Shown: positions 16,203-23,993 of the stretch, in pieces
Position numbering within the stretch: position 1 is the stretch's first letter
How the letters are laid out: the number at the start of each line of letters is the position of its first letter
Origin: an uncultured Fenollaria sp.
GTDB taxonomy: Bacteria; Bacillota; Clostridia; Tissierellales; Peptoniphilaceae
NCBI RefSeq assembly: GCF_934202865.1
Contig: NZ_CAKPYL010000012.1
Span: forward strand, 1-27,732
Length of the DNA stretch: 27,732 bases
Direction: 5' to 3'
Notes under the pieces: model-generated
Database searches by the model: none
The model's input: only the letters and a program-made list of their open reading frames with translations
What the model was told of the DNA's origin: nothing
Made by a program: the position numbers and the translations under genes

Positions 16203-17062
16203 TGAAGGGTAAAATAATTAAATCCATTTCCGGTGTTTTCTATATTGAGAGCATGGGCGAGATCTATGAAGCAAAGCAGCTTGGAAGCTTTAAGAAGCTT
16301 AAGATGAAGCCACTTGTTGGTGATATTGCAAACTTCGTTGAAAAAGATGGATCCTGCCTTATAGAGAGCATTGAGGAGAGAAAAAATGAGCTAATTAGGC
16401 CAAATGTAGCTAACGTAGATAATTTACTCATAGTTATGACTATAAGTACGCCAAGCATAAATTTACTTTTGCTTGACAAGTTCTTAGTCATGGCAGAGTA
16501 CAATCATATTAGGCCTATAATCATAATAAATAAAAAAGATATCAAGCTTGATGAGCTTATATATAATTTGTATAAGAGCATCGGCTATGATGTCTTCGAG
16601 ACGAGTATATATGATGACGAATCCATTCACATGGTATTAAACGAGATAAAGGGTCAAACCTCGGTTCTGTCAGGTCCATCTGGCGTGGGCAAGTCGTCAA
16701 TAATGAACTACCTCAATAAAAACAAGCTGATTAAGACCCAAGAGATATCGATGAAGCTCAACAAGGGCAAGCAAACAACAAGGTCAGTGCAGCTTTACTC
16801 AATAGACGAGGAGACTAATATCATTGATACGCCTGGCTTCACATCGCTTGAGCTTGACTTTTTGCAAGAGGAAGATGAGTTAAAAAATTATATAAAAGAA
16901 TTTAATAAGTATAAGAACAAATGCAGGTTTGCGTCGTGCGCGCACATCAATGAACCTGATTGTGAGATAAAAAGACAAGTAGAAGAAGAAAATATATCTC
17001 GTATTAGATATAAAAACTATCTACTAATGTATGAAGAGATAAAAGCAAAGAGGAGGTATTGA
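16202..17062 (+). CDS. rsgA: Ribosome small-subunit-dependent GTPase RsgA (CpgA/YloQ)
   Basis: RsgA is a circularly permuted GTPase acting in 30S maturation. The 286-residue product shows the permuted order G4-G1-G3: NKKD (110-113), GPSGVGKSS (158-166) and DTPG (209-212). It also has an N-terminal OB fold and the zinc-binding C-terminal knuckle C241, C246, H248, C254 (CRFASCAH, CEIKRQV). The CpgA protein of B. subtilis is a PrkC substrate, which fits the conserved order prpC-prkC-rsgA. It overlaps prkC by one base, and rpe follows one base later. Confidence 0.95.
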   Translation: MKGKIIKSISGVFYIESMGEIYEAKQLGSFKKLKMKPLVGDIANFVEKDGSCLIESIEERKNELIRPNVANVDNLLIVMTISTPSINLLLLDKFLVMAEYNHIRPIIIINKKDIKLDELIYNLYKSIGYDVFETSIYDDESIHMVLNEIKGQTSVLSGPSGVGKSSIMNYLNKNKLIKTQEISMKLNKGKQTTRSVQLYSIDEETNIIDTPGFTSLELDFLQEEDELKNYIKEFNKYKNKCRFASCAHINEPDCEIKRQVEEENISRIRYKNYLLMYEEIKAKRRY

Positions 17063-17063
17063 C

Positions 17064-17714
17064 TTGAGAGAGATAGCACCATCATTATTGTCGGCGAATT
17101 TTTACAATTTGCAAGACGATTTAGAAAGACTAAAGAAGGCAGATATTAAGTATTTGCATCTTGACGTTATGGATGGAAATTTTGTTCCGAACATATCCTT
17201 TGGTCTACCAATCATTAAATCAGTGAGAAAGAACACAGATTTCATTCTTGACTGCCACTTAATGATAGAAAAGCCTGAAAGATATTTGGAAGACTTTAAA
17301 AATGCTGGAGCAGACATATTAACCGTTCATCAAGAGGCGACTATACATTTACAAAGAACGCTTGCTGAAATCAGAAGACTTGGCATGAAGGCTGGCGTGT
17401 CGCTAAACCCATCGACAAGTGAAGAAACACTTAAGTACATCATGGATGACCTTGATCTAATATTAATTATGTCGGTTAATCCAGGCTTTGGCGGCCAATC
17501 ATACATCGAAGCGGTTAATGAAAAGATCAAAAGAGTGAGAAAGATGATTGACGAAAGCGGCAGAGACATCATATTAGAAGTCGATGGCGGCGTCAACAAG
17601 GACAATATTAAGAGCTTAGAAGCTTTAGGAGTAGATTTATTTGTTGCGGGATCAGCAGCATTTAAAAATTCAGAGATAGAAAAGAATTTAGGAGAGTTGA
17701 GAGATGAAAAATAA
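17064..17714 (+). CDS. rpe: Ribulose-phosphate 3-epimerase
   Basis: Rpe interconverts ribulose 5-phosphate and xylulose 5-phosphate in the pentose phosphate pathway. The 216-residue TIM-barrel protein has the metal ligands H32 and D34 (LHLDVMDGNFVPN), H65 (CHLMI) and D174 (EVDGGV). It also has the phosphate-binding loop MSVNPGFGGQ. The start is TTG at 17064, seven bases after a perfect AGGAGG (17051-17056). There is no better-placed ATG. It overlaps the thiN start by 11 bp. Position after rsgA is as in B. subtilis. Confidence 0.96.
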   Translation: MREIAPSLLSANFYNLQDDLERLKKADIKYLHLDVMDGNFVPNISFGLPIIKSVRKNTDFILDCHLMIEKPERYLEDFKNAGADILTVHQEATIHLQRTLAEIRRLGMKAGVSLNPSTSEETLKYIMDDLDLILIMSVNPGFGGQSYIEAVNEKIKRVRKMIDESGRDIILEVDGGVNKDNIKSLEALGVDLFVAGSAAFKNSEIEKNLGELRDEK

Positions 17715-18348
17715 AGTAGCAATAGTATTAAACGGACCAATCGATAGTTTTTTAACAGGAGATATTAAAAATTACGCCATGGTCATAGCAGTTGATGGCG
17801 GCTTAAATCACTTAGTTAAGTATAATATGGAAGCAGACCTATTCATAGGTGATTGTGATAGTGTTAATGAAGATGCACTAATCTACATGGAGACAAGTGA
17901 TATCGATAGGATAGAATATGACGTAGAAAAGGACAAGACAGACTTCGAACTTGCCTTGGAATATGTAAAAGAAAAGTGCAAGATTAAGAAGATTGATGTT
18001 TTCTGCGCTTTAGGTGGAAAAACTGATCACACTATGACAGTACTAAACAATGTCTTAGCATATAGCAAGGACCTTGACATAACTGTCTTTGGAGGCCAAC
18101 AAGCAGCAAAAGTGCTTAACGAAGGCGATAAGCTTAGAGTATTGAATAGATATGATGTGGTATCATTCTCAATGGTACCAGTTGATGAAGACTTAACAGT
18201 TTCAATCGAGTCAGCAAAGTGGGAGCTTGATCATAAAACAGTTAAGAAAGAAAGTTCATTACTAATGAGCAATAAGGCAATGGGCGAGTATGCACTAGTT
18301 ACTGCACATAAGAACAGAGCCTTTGTCTTCACAACATTGTTTTTATAA
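17704..18348 (+). CDS. thiN: Thiamine diphosphokinase
   Basis: ThiN transfers pyrophosphate from ATP to thiamine. The 214-residue product has the family motifs AVDGGLNHL (29-37), GDCDSV (49-54), KDKTDFELAL (76-85) and GGKTDHT (104-110). It starts inside the 3' end of rpe behind GGAGAG. It is the last gene of the long plus-strand operon; three hairpins follow. No TPP riboswitch is visible before it, in keeping with its place inside an operon. Confidence 0.93.
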   Translation: MKNKVAIVLNGPIDSFLTGDIKNYAMVIAVDGGLNHLVKYNMEADLFIGDCDSVNEDALIYMETSDIDRIEYDVEKDKTDFELALEYVKEKCKIKKIDVFCALGGKTDHTMTVLNNVLAYSKDLDITVFGGQQAAKVLNEGDKLRVLNRYDVVSFSMVPVDEDLTVSIESAKWELDHKTVKKESSLLMSNKAMGEYALVTAHKNRAFVFTTLFL

Positions 18349-18372
18349 AATCGATTTAGCTTAAATACAAAG

Positions 18373-18399
18373 AAGGCCTGTGCATTATGCATAGGCCTT
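18373..18399 (+). terminator. Hairpin 1 downstream of thiN
   Basis: AAGGCCTGTGCA pairs with TGCATAGGCCTT, leaving TTA as the loop: a 12-bp stem with one G-T pair. The following bases TATATATACA are only a weak U-tract, so this may be a poor terminator, an RNA-stabilising stem or one part of a composite site. It begins 25 bp after the thiN stop. Confidence 0.6.
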
Positions 18400-18414
18400 T
18401 ATATATACACGCGA

Positions 18415-18442
18415 AAGAAGCAGAGGACATCCTCTGCTTCTT
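18415..18442. terminator. Hairpin 2 between thiN and rpmB
   Basis: AAGAAGCAGAGGA pairs perfectly with TCCTCTGCTTCTT around a two-base loop (CA), which makes a near-palindrome of 13-bp arms. Two-base loops are tight, so the innermost pair may open. The U-tract on the plus strand is short (TTCTTCT), and on the minus strand TTTCG. It may serve either direction or be a DNA-level inverted repeat. Confidence 0.55.
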
Positions 18443-18454
18443 CTATGTATGAGC

Positions 18455-18484
18455 AAAAAAAATTGCAGTTAGTCTGCAATTTTT
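18455..18484. terminator. Bidirectional intrinsic terminator for rpmB and the thiN operon
   Basis: AAAAATTGCAG (18458-18468) and CTGCAATTTTT (18474-18484) form an 11-bp stem with loop TTAGT. On the minus strand the stem is followed by eight consecutive T residues, an excellent terminator for rpmB whose stop codon lies within the stem. On the plus strand five T residues end the stem, enough to back up termination of the thiN operon. Confidence 0.85.
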
Positions 18485-18674
18485 ATTCGGCTCTTTGTAC
18501 CTTACCTGATCTAAGGCATCTAGTACAAACATTTATTCTTTTTACAGTTCCGTTAACGTTTGCTCTAACTCTTCTTAAGTTTGGCTTCCAAGTTCTTCTT
18601 GAGTGTCTTAAAGAGTGAGATACTTTATTACCGGCAATCTTTCCTTTACCACATATATCGCAAACTTTTCCCAT
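18483..18674 (-). CDS. rpmB: 50S ribosomal protein L28 (zinc-ribbon form)
   Basis: This 63-residue basic protein has the L28 sequence MGKVCDICGKGKIAGN, SHSLRHSRRTWKPNLRRV and VCTRCLRSGKV. Cysteines 5, 8, 50 and 53 form the C+ zinc ribbon. The frame could begin at TTG 18692, but that codon overlaps the AGAGGAGGT ribosome binding site. ATG 18674 is correct, with 6-base spacing. It is transcribed alone, opposite to the flanking genes, as in B. subtilis between thiN/spoVM and yloU. Confidence 0.97.
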   Translation of the reverse strand: MGKVCDICGKGKIAGNKVSHSLRHSRRTWKPNLRRVRANVNGTVKRINVCTRCLRSGKVQRAE

Positions 18675-18706
18675 TTTCTTACCTCCTCTCAAGCTTTAAC
18701 TACTTA

Positions 18707-18735
18707 ATTATAGCAAAGTTAATCATAAAAATCAA
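18707..18735 (-). promoter_or_regulatory. rpmB promoter
   Basis: On the minus strand TTGATT (18730-18735) lies exactly 17 bp from TATAAT (18707-18712), which is also preceded by TGC to make an extended -10. Upstream, at about 18736-18760, is a run of A and T tracts that resembles an UP element. This is the best-formed promoter in the window, as expected for a ribosomal protein gene. Leader length is about 27 nt. Confidence 0.8.
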
Positions 18736-18824
18736 GCTTTTTTTATAAAAAATAGATTTTTTTTAAAGAAAATATCAAAAAAACATAAAATTTCCATATA
18801 TATCTTTAAAAATAAGCAATTTAA
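18736..18824. other. A/T-tract region between divergent rpmB and yloU promoters
   Basis: This stretch is almost entirely A and T, with successive runs (six T, six A, eight T, four A, seven A) separated by roughly half to one helical turn. It has no supported gene. It can supply UP-element contacts for rpmB on one strand and probably bends the DNA. It also holds a weak TTTAAA (18805-18810) spaced 17 bp from the yloU -10. Confidence 0.5.
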
Positions 18825-18833
18825 TGGTATAAT
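18825..18833 (+). promoter_or_regulatory. Extended -10 promoter of the yloU-fakA-recG operon
   Basis: TGGTATAAT with following ATAAGTA repeats almost exactly the yicC promoter core (14 shared bases, ATGGTATAATATAA). A TTTAAA at 18805-18810 gives 17-bp spacing, a 4/6 match to a -35. Predicted initiation near 18840 leaves a leader of about 66 nt before the yloU ATG at 18906. Confidence 0.65.
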
Positions 18834-18905
18834 ATAAGTAATTATGGATACAAATAAGCAAAGCAGAAGAGAAAATAAATTTATTAAGTGAATGGAGGGA
18901 GATTT

Positions 18906-19268
18906 ATGCCTTGTCAATATACTAATGATTTAGGAACTATTAACATTGCTGACAATGTTATCGCTAAGATAGCGGGTCTATCTGCTATGGAAAGCTATGG
19001 CATAGTAGGTATGAGTGCAATCGATGCAAAAGATGGTTTTTACAAATTACTTAACATGGAAAATCTAGCTAAGGGAGTAAAGGTAGTAACAGACGGAAAC
19101 CACTTAGACATATCTTTATATGTCGTATTGGAGTTTGGAGTAAAAATTTCGGTTGTTTGCGATAACATTATAGAAAAAGTAAAATACAATGTTGAAAGAC
19201 AAACAGCTATGTCTGTTAAGAATGTCAACGTTTTTGTCCAAGGACTAAGAATGAATGACAATAAGTAG
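18906..19268 (+). CDS. Asp23/Gls24-family protein (YloU)
   Basis: This 120-residue protein has the Asp23/Gls24 (DUF322) pattern: GTINIADNVIAKIAGLSAME, GIVGMSA, and a C-terminal VKNVNVFVQGLRM. Relatives are alkaline-shock or envelope-associated proteins; B. subtilis YloU sits in the same place before YloV. There is no signal peptide or transmembrane segment. The open frame begins at GTG 18888, but GGAGGG (18894-18899) lies just before ATG 18906, which gives the family N-terminus MPCQYTNDLG. fakA starts 9 bp later. Exact function is unknown. Confidence 0.9.
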   Translation: MPCQYTNDLGTINIADNVIAKIAGLSAMESYGIVGMSAIDAKDGFYKLLNMENLAKGVKVVTDGNHLDISLYVVLEFGVKISVVCDNIIEKVKYNVERQTAMSVKNVNVFVQGLRMNDNK

Positions 19269-19277
19269 GAGGTAAAT

Positions 19278-20921
19278 GTGAGTACTAATAAAATTGACGC
19301 AATTGTTTTAAAGAAAGCATTGATTGGAGCTCTAAACTCGCTTGGCGAAAACAAGGAAGTGGTTGACGCTCTAAATGTATTTCCTGTTCCAGACGGAGAT
19401 ACAGGTACTAACATGCTTCTAACAATGAAGTCAGCAGTTACAAATGCAGTTAAAGAAGAAAATAAAACTGTAAAAGAAATATCAAGTGCTTTGAGTAAGG
19501 GCGCTCTTCTTGGAGCAAGAGGAAACTCTGGTGTAATCTTATCTCAACTTCTTAGAGGTTTCAAAGAAGCTGTAGAAAATAAGGAATACATTGACATCGA
19601 AGCATTGATGGAAGCCTTTGTTAAAGCAAGTGAAGTTGCTTATAAGGCTGTTATGAGACCAACAGAAGGAACTATACTAACAGTATCAAAGGATTTAGCA
19701 AGTTTTGCAAGTAAGAACTATAGAAAATACACAGAACTTTCTAAATTTGCAGATGATTCACTTATCGCTTTAGAAGCATCATTGAACAGAACTCCAGAGC
19801 TATTAAGCGTATTAAAAGAAGCAGGAGTAGTTGACGCTGGTGGCAAGGGTCTTTATTGCATTCTTAAAGGGGCAATAGAAGGCGCTAGAACTGAAAATCT
19901 AGAAATTACAGTTCAAGATATAAATAAAACTAAACAAACAGCTAATAGAAAAGAAATTTCTACAGATAATATTAAATATGGTTACTGTACTGAATTTATT
20001 ATAACTGGCGATACTAGCAAGGTTAATGAATTTAAGGAAACTATCTCAAAGATAGGCGACTCAATGGTTGTCGTTGCTCTTGATGATATAATCAAGTGCC
20101 ATATACACTCAAACAACCCAGGTCAAGTTATTGAAGAAGCTTTAAAACTTGGTTACTTAAAGGACATCAAGATTGATAATATGCGTCTTCAACACAATGA
20201 GATACTATTTAGCGAAGAAGAGTATAAAAATACTGAAAAAGCAGACAATAAGCCAAAAGAACACAAAAAATATGGCTTTATAGCCGTAAGTTCAGGTGAA
20301 GGCTTTACAAAGATATTTAAGGATTTAAAAGTTGATGAAGTTGTTACAGGTGGCCAAACTATGAACCCATCTACAGAAGATTTTATGGAAGCAATTGAGA
20401 ATATCAATGCAGACGATATATTTATTTTCCCTAACAACAAAAACATCATCATGGCGGCTAAGCAAACAATTGACCTTAGCGATAAGAATATCCATGTAGT
20501 TGAAACTAGAAATATGCCAGAAGCTATCACAGCTATGATTACTTTCGATGAGGACATGAGTGCAGATGAAATTCTTGATAACATGAACGAAGCCATCAGC
20601 GAAGTAAAAACTGGCGAAGTTACATTTGCCGTAAGAGATACTACTATCGATGGTAAAGAGATAAAGAAGGGTAATTACCTTGCTATCAGCTCATCAAAGA
20701 TACTAGCAAGTTCAGCAGATCTAAACGAAACTACTATGGCTATGATAGATGAACTTATCGATGAAGACACATCTTTAGTGACTCTATATCTAGGCGAAGA
20801 CGCTGAAAAAGCTATAGCTGATGACTTAATCGAAAAACTTGAAGAAAAATATCCAGACATAGACTTCGAAGCAATCGAGTCTAAACAAGCTTTATACTAC
20901 TATATAATTTCATTGGAATAA
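19278..20921 (+). CDS. fakA: DAK2-domain fatty-acid kinase catalytic subunit (FakA/YloV)
   Basis: FakA phosphorylates fatty acids bound to a FakB (DegV-type) carrier protein, feeding exogenous fatty acids into phospholipid synthesis. The 547-residue product has an N-terminal DAK2/DhaL domain with VFPVPDGDTGTNM (D39 and D41 bind Mg-ATP), GARGNSGVILSQLLRG and VDAGGKGL. FakA-type middle and C-terminal domains follow (GFIAVSSGEGF, GGQTMNPST). The start is GTG at 19278 behind AGGAGG; an ATG two bases earlier is out of frame. No fakB is in the window. Its stop overlaps recG by one base. Confidence 0.92.
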   Translation: MSTNKIDAIVLKKALIGALNSLGENKEVVDALNVFPVPDGDTGTNMLLTMKSAVTNAVKEENKTVKEISSALSKGALLGARGNSGVILSQLLRGFKEAVENKEYIDIEALMEAFVKASEVAYKAVMRPTEGTILTVSKDLASFASKNYRKYTELSKFADDSLIALEASLNRTPELLSVLKEAGVVDAGGKGLYCILKGAIEGARTENLEITVQDINKTKQTANRKEISTDNIKYGYCTEFIITGDTSKVNEFKETISKIGDSMVVVALDDIIKCHIHSNNPGQVIEEALKLGYLKDIKIDNMRLQHNEILFSEEEYKNTEKADNKPKEHKKYGFIAVSSGEGFTKIFKDLKVDEVVTGGQTMNPSTEDFMEAIENINADDIFIFPNNKNIIMAAKQTIDLSDKNIHVVETRNMPEAITAMITFDEDMSADEILDNMNEAISEVKTGEVTFAVRDTTIDGKEIKKGNYLAISSSKILASSADLNETTMAMIDELIDEDTSLVTLYLGEDAEKAIADDLIEKLEEKYPDIDFEAIESKQALYYYIISLE

Positions 20922-22945
20922 TGAAGCTAAGAGAGGTCAAGGGAGTAGGAAGTAAAACTGAAGAGTATCTAAATAGGCTTGGCTTATACACTGCAGAAGA
21001 TGCGCTGTTCAACAGGCCTAGAAGGTATGAGGACAGGAAGAATCTTAGGACTATCTCTGATGATAGTTTAGCCGAAGCGGCACTATTTAAGGTCAAAGTT
21101 ATTTCATCGCCTATAATGAGGCAGAGAAATATGATGATGTTTGACGTTTGTGACGAGAAGAACAACGCAAAAGTTTTCTTCTTTGGCATGAATTTTTACA
21201 GAAATATCTTTAAGCCGGGCAAAACATTCTACTTTTTTGGCAAATTAAGTAAAAATAAATTTGGATACAGCTTTTCTAATCCTGAGTTTTACAATAGCTT
21301 AAACACGGACAGACTTGGCTACATTGGCCCAATATACAATCTTGTAAAAGGCTTATACAATTCAAAACTAGTCTCAATCGTGACTGAGCTACTTAATACA
21401 AAAGGCATAGTAAAAGAGATAATTCCAGAAATTTTGATACGCGACTATAATCTATATGGTATAGATGAAGCCCTTAAAGAACTGCATTTCCCAACGTCGC
21501 ATGAGACTTTGGAGAAGGCGAGAAAGACTTTAGCTTATAGAGAGATATTTACCGTTGAATATGGTTTTAAGGTCTTGAGAAAAGAAGTTCAGGATGAAAA
21601 TTATGTGAAGTTTAAGCACTTTGATGAAGAAGAAGACTTTATTAATGGACTTGGCTTTGAGCTAACAGCTGACCAAAAGACTGTTATAGGCGAGATCAAT
21701 GCTGATATGCAAGCTGATAAGAGGATGAATAGGCTAGTTCAAGGAGACGTTGGTAGCGGTAAGACCATAGTCGCTGTATACGCTATGTATAAGGCACATC
21801 TCAATGGCTACCAAGCTGCTATGATGGCACCAACTGAAATACTTGCTAAGCAGCACTACGAGAGCCTTAAAGATATTTTTAAGGATAAAGATATAAATGT
21901 AGCGCTATTATCATCATCGATATCAAATAAAGAAAAGAATGAGATTTATAAAGGACTAGAGAGTGGGGAGATAGACATAGTTGTCGGCACTCACTCCATA
22001 ATCCAAGATAAAGTTAATTTTAATAAGCTTGGACTCGTTATCACGGACGAGCAGCACAGGTTTGGCGTAAAGCAAAGGGCGAATTTAACGAATAAATCGA
22101 TATACGCAGACACTCTTGTCATGAGTGCAACGCCGATACCAAGGACTATGTCACTAATTTTCTACGGCGACCTTGATATATCAACTATCAAGACCATGCC
22201 GCCAGGAAGAAAAAAGGTAGAGACATACGCCGTGCCTTATTCTTACAAGGAAAGAATCTTTAATTTTATAGAAAAAGAGCTTAAAAAATCAAAGCAGGTC
22301 TATGTGGTTACGCCTCTGATCGAAGAGAGCGACTCGCTTGACTTGGCAAACGCAAATGATGTATATTTAGAATTGAAGGAGCATTTCAAAGATTATAATG
22401 TTGCTCTGCTTCATGGAAAGACATCAAATGAAGAGAAAAACAAGATTATGTCCGCTTATGAAGATAACGAAGTGCAGATACTTGTTTCAACTACTGTTAT
22501 AGAAGTCGGCGTAAACGTTCCTAATGCTAATCTCATGATTATACTAAACGCAGAAAGGTTCGGTTTATCTACGCTTCACCAATTAAGAGGCAGGGTAGGA
22601 AGAAGCTCGGATCAAGCGTATTGCGTCCTTGTTTATGACAAGCTAAATGATATTAGCTACGAAAGACTAAAACTGATGCAAGAGACTGGAGACGGCTTTG
22701 AGATATCGAAGAAAGACTTGATACTAAGAGGACCAGGCGACTTCTTCGGAACAAAGCAGCACGGCTCTATAGAGTTTAAATTCTTTGATTTTGATAAGGA
22801 CACTGAGATGATTAATGACATTAACAAAGAGGTTTTATCAATACTAAGAGGCGACATTGATTACGAAAAAGACAGATACGAAGCCTTGTTAAATAACATG
22901 GACTCAGTCTTTTACGATAGCAAACAAGATATTATCTTAAATTAA
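20921..22945 (+). CDS. recG: ATP-dependent DNA helicase RecG
   Basis: RecG remodels stalled forks and branch-migrates Holliday junctions. The 674-residue product has an N-terminal wedge domain with OB fold (start KGVGSKTEEYLNRLGL, then about 60-160) and a superfamily 2 helicase. The helicase shows Walker A GDVGSGKT, motif Ia MAPTEILAKQH, DEQH (ITDEQHRFGVKQR), SATPIPRT, and motif VI QLRGRVGRSSDQAYC. The TRG-like region GDFFGTKQHG is present. It is the usual partner downstream of fakA in Bacillota. rsmD follows after 10 bp. Confidence 0.97.
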   Translation: MKLREVKGVGSKTEEYLNRLGLYTAEDALFNRPRRYEDRKNLRTISDDSLAEAALFKVKVISSPIMRQRNMMMFDVCDEKNNAKVFFFGMNFYRNIFKPGKTFYFFGKLSKNKFGYSFSNPEFYNSLNTDRLGYIGPIYNLVKGLYNSKLVSIVTELLNTKGIVKEIIPEILIRDYNLYGIDEALKELHFPTSHETLEKARKTLAYREIFTVEYGFKVLRKEVQDENYVKFKHFDEEEDFINGLGFELTADQKTVIGEINADMQADKRMNRLVQGDVGSGKTIVAVYAMYKAHLNGYQAAMMAPTEILAKQHYESLKDIFKDKDINVALLSSSISNKEKNEIYKGLESGEIDIVVGTHSIIQDKVNFNKLGLVITDEQHRFGVKQRANLTNKSIYADTLVMSATPIPRTMSLIFYGDLDISTIKTMPPGRKKVETYAVPYSYKERIFNFIEKELKKSKQVYVVTPLIEESDSLDLANANDVYLELKEHFKDYNVALLHGKTSNEEKNKIMSAYEDNEVQILVSTTVIEVGVNVPNANLMIILNAERFGLSTLHQLRGRVGRSSDQAYCVLVYDKLNDISYERLKLMQETGDGFEISKKDLILRGPGDFFGTKQHGSIEFKFFDFDKDTEMINDINKEVLSILRGDIDYEKDRYEALLNNMDSVFYDSKQDIILN

Positions 22946-22955
22946 GAGGCAAGCT

Positions 22956-23510
22956 ATGAGAGTTATATCAGGCGAATTCAAATCAAGAAAATTAATAGCA
23001 CCAAAAGGCCTTAAGACAAGACCAACTTTGGATAATATAAAAGAAACAATATTTAATATCATATCGCCAATAGCGATTAACGCATCTGTTTTAGACCTAT
23101 TTAGCGGAACAGGACAGATAGGCATTGAGTTTTACTCAAGAGGTGCGAAGGATGTCTACTTAGTAGATTCATCGCGCGAGGCCATAAGCGTTATAAATAA
23201 AAATTTAGAAAGCTTAGGTCTTAATGACGAGATAAAGCTTATGAAGATGGATGCCATAAGAGCCTTAAAAGGGCCTCTTAAGGATAAAAACTTTGACTAC
23301 ATCTTCTTAGATCCGCCATATAAGAGCCATGAGCTTCTAAATGAAGTACTTAAGCTAATTATCTCTCTTGATTTACTTGAGGAGAAGGGCAGTATAATCA
23401 TAGAAGAGAATAAAGAATATGATTTATCTGAAGCCATTAGCAAAGATGATTTTGATATTGATACAAGAACAATTGGCGATAAGAAAATATTTTTTATAAA
23501 GAGGTGTTAA
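22956..23510 (+). CDS. rsmD: 16S rRNA m2G966 methyltransferase RsmD (YlbH)
   Basis: The 184-residue product begins MRVISGEFKSRKL, has the family RPTLDNIKETIFNI (22-35), SAM-binding DLFSGTGQIGIE (47-58) and the catalytic DPPY at 119-122 (FLDPPYKSH). It methylates N2 of G966 in 16S rRNA. The coaD ATG directly abuts its stop, and AAGAGGTG within its 3' end serves as the coaD ribosome binding site. rsmD-coaD adjacency is widespread in Gram-positives. Confidence 0.95.
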   Translation: MRVISGEFKSRKLIAPKGLKTRPTLDNIKETIFNIISPIAINASVLDLFSGTGQIGIEFYSRGAKDVYLVDSSREAISVINKNLESLGLNDEIKLMKMDAIRALKGPLKDKNFDYIFLDPPYKSHELLNEVLKLIISLDLLEEKGSIIIEENKEYDLSEAISKDDFDIDTRTIGDKKIFFIKRC

Positions 23511-23990
23511 ATGAAAGCTATATATCCCGGTAGTTTTGATCCTATAACCAATGGACACATTGACATCATCAACAGATCGAAAGACATTTTTGATGAGTTA
23601 ATTATAGGCATAACTACTAATGTACAGAAAAAACACTTATTTACTATAGATGAGAGAAAAAAGATGATAGAGGAGATCTTCAAAGACGAGAAGAAGATTA
23701 AGGTAAAGACTTTTGATGGTCTTCTTACTTCATTTTGCGAAGAAGAGGGAACCAACTACGTAATAAGAGGTTTAAGAGCCGTTTCTGACTATGAATACGA
23801 ACTTCAAATGGCGATGGCGAATAAATCACTTAATAGCGACTTAGAAACTATATTCTTGGTTGCGTCACATAAGTTCAACTTCCTTAGCTCTTCAATCGTG
23901 AAAGAGATTGCCTACTATCATGGAGATATATCGGCCTTAGTGCCAGAAAATGTTGAAAAAGCATTGAAAAAGAAATACGAAAGGGGTTAA
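23511..23990 (+). CDS. coaD: Phosphopantetheine adenylyltransferase
   Basis: CoaD adenylylates 4'-phosphopantetheine, the penultimate step of coenzyme A synthesis. The 159-residue product starts MKAIYPGSFDPITNGHIDII with TNGH at 13-16, has RGLRAVSDYEYELQMA (87-102) and FLSSSIVKEI (124-133), and is full length with all nucleotidyltransferase signatures. Together with coaBC upstream it covers three of the five CoA steps within this window. The coiled-coil gene follows after 3 bp. Confidence 0.97.
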   Translation: MKAIYPGSFDPITNGHIDIINRSKDIFDELIIGITTNVQKKHLFTIDERKKMIEEIFKDEKKIKVKTFDGLLTSFCEEEGTNYVIRGLRAVSDYEYELQMAMANKSLNSDLETIFLVASHKFNFLSSSIVKEIAYYHGDISALVPENVEKALKKKYERG

Positions 23991-23993
23991 AAA

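Noticed and set aside
18693..18905. spoVM gene expected near rpmB
   Set aside because: No frame in this region encodes a SpoVM-like amphipathic peptide.
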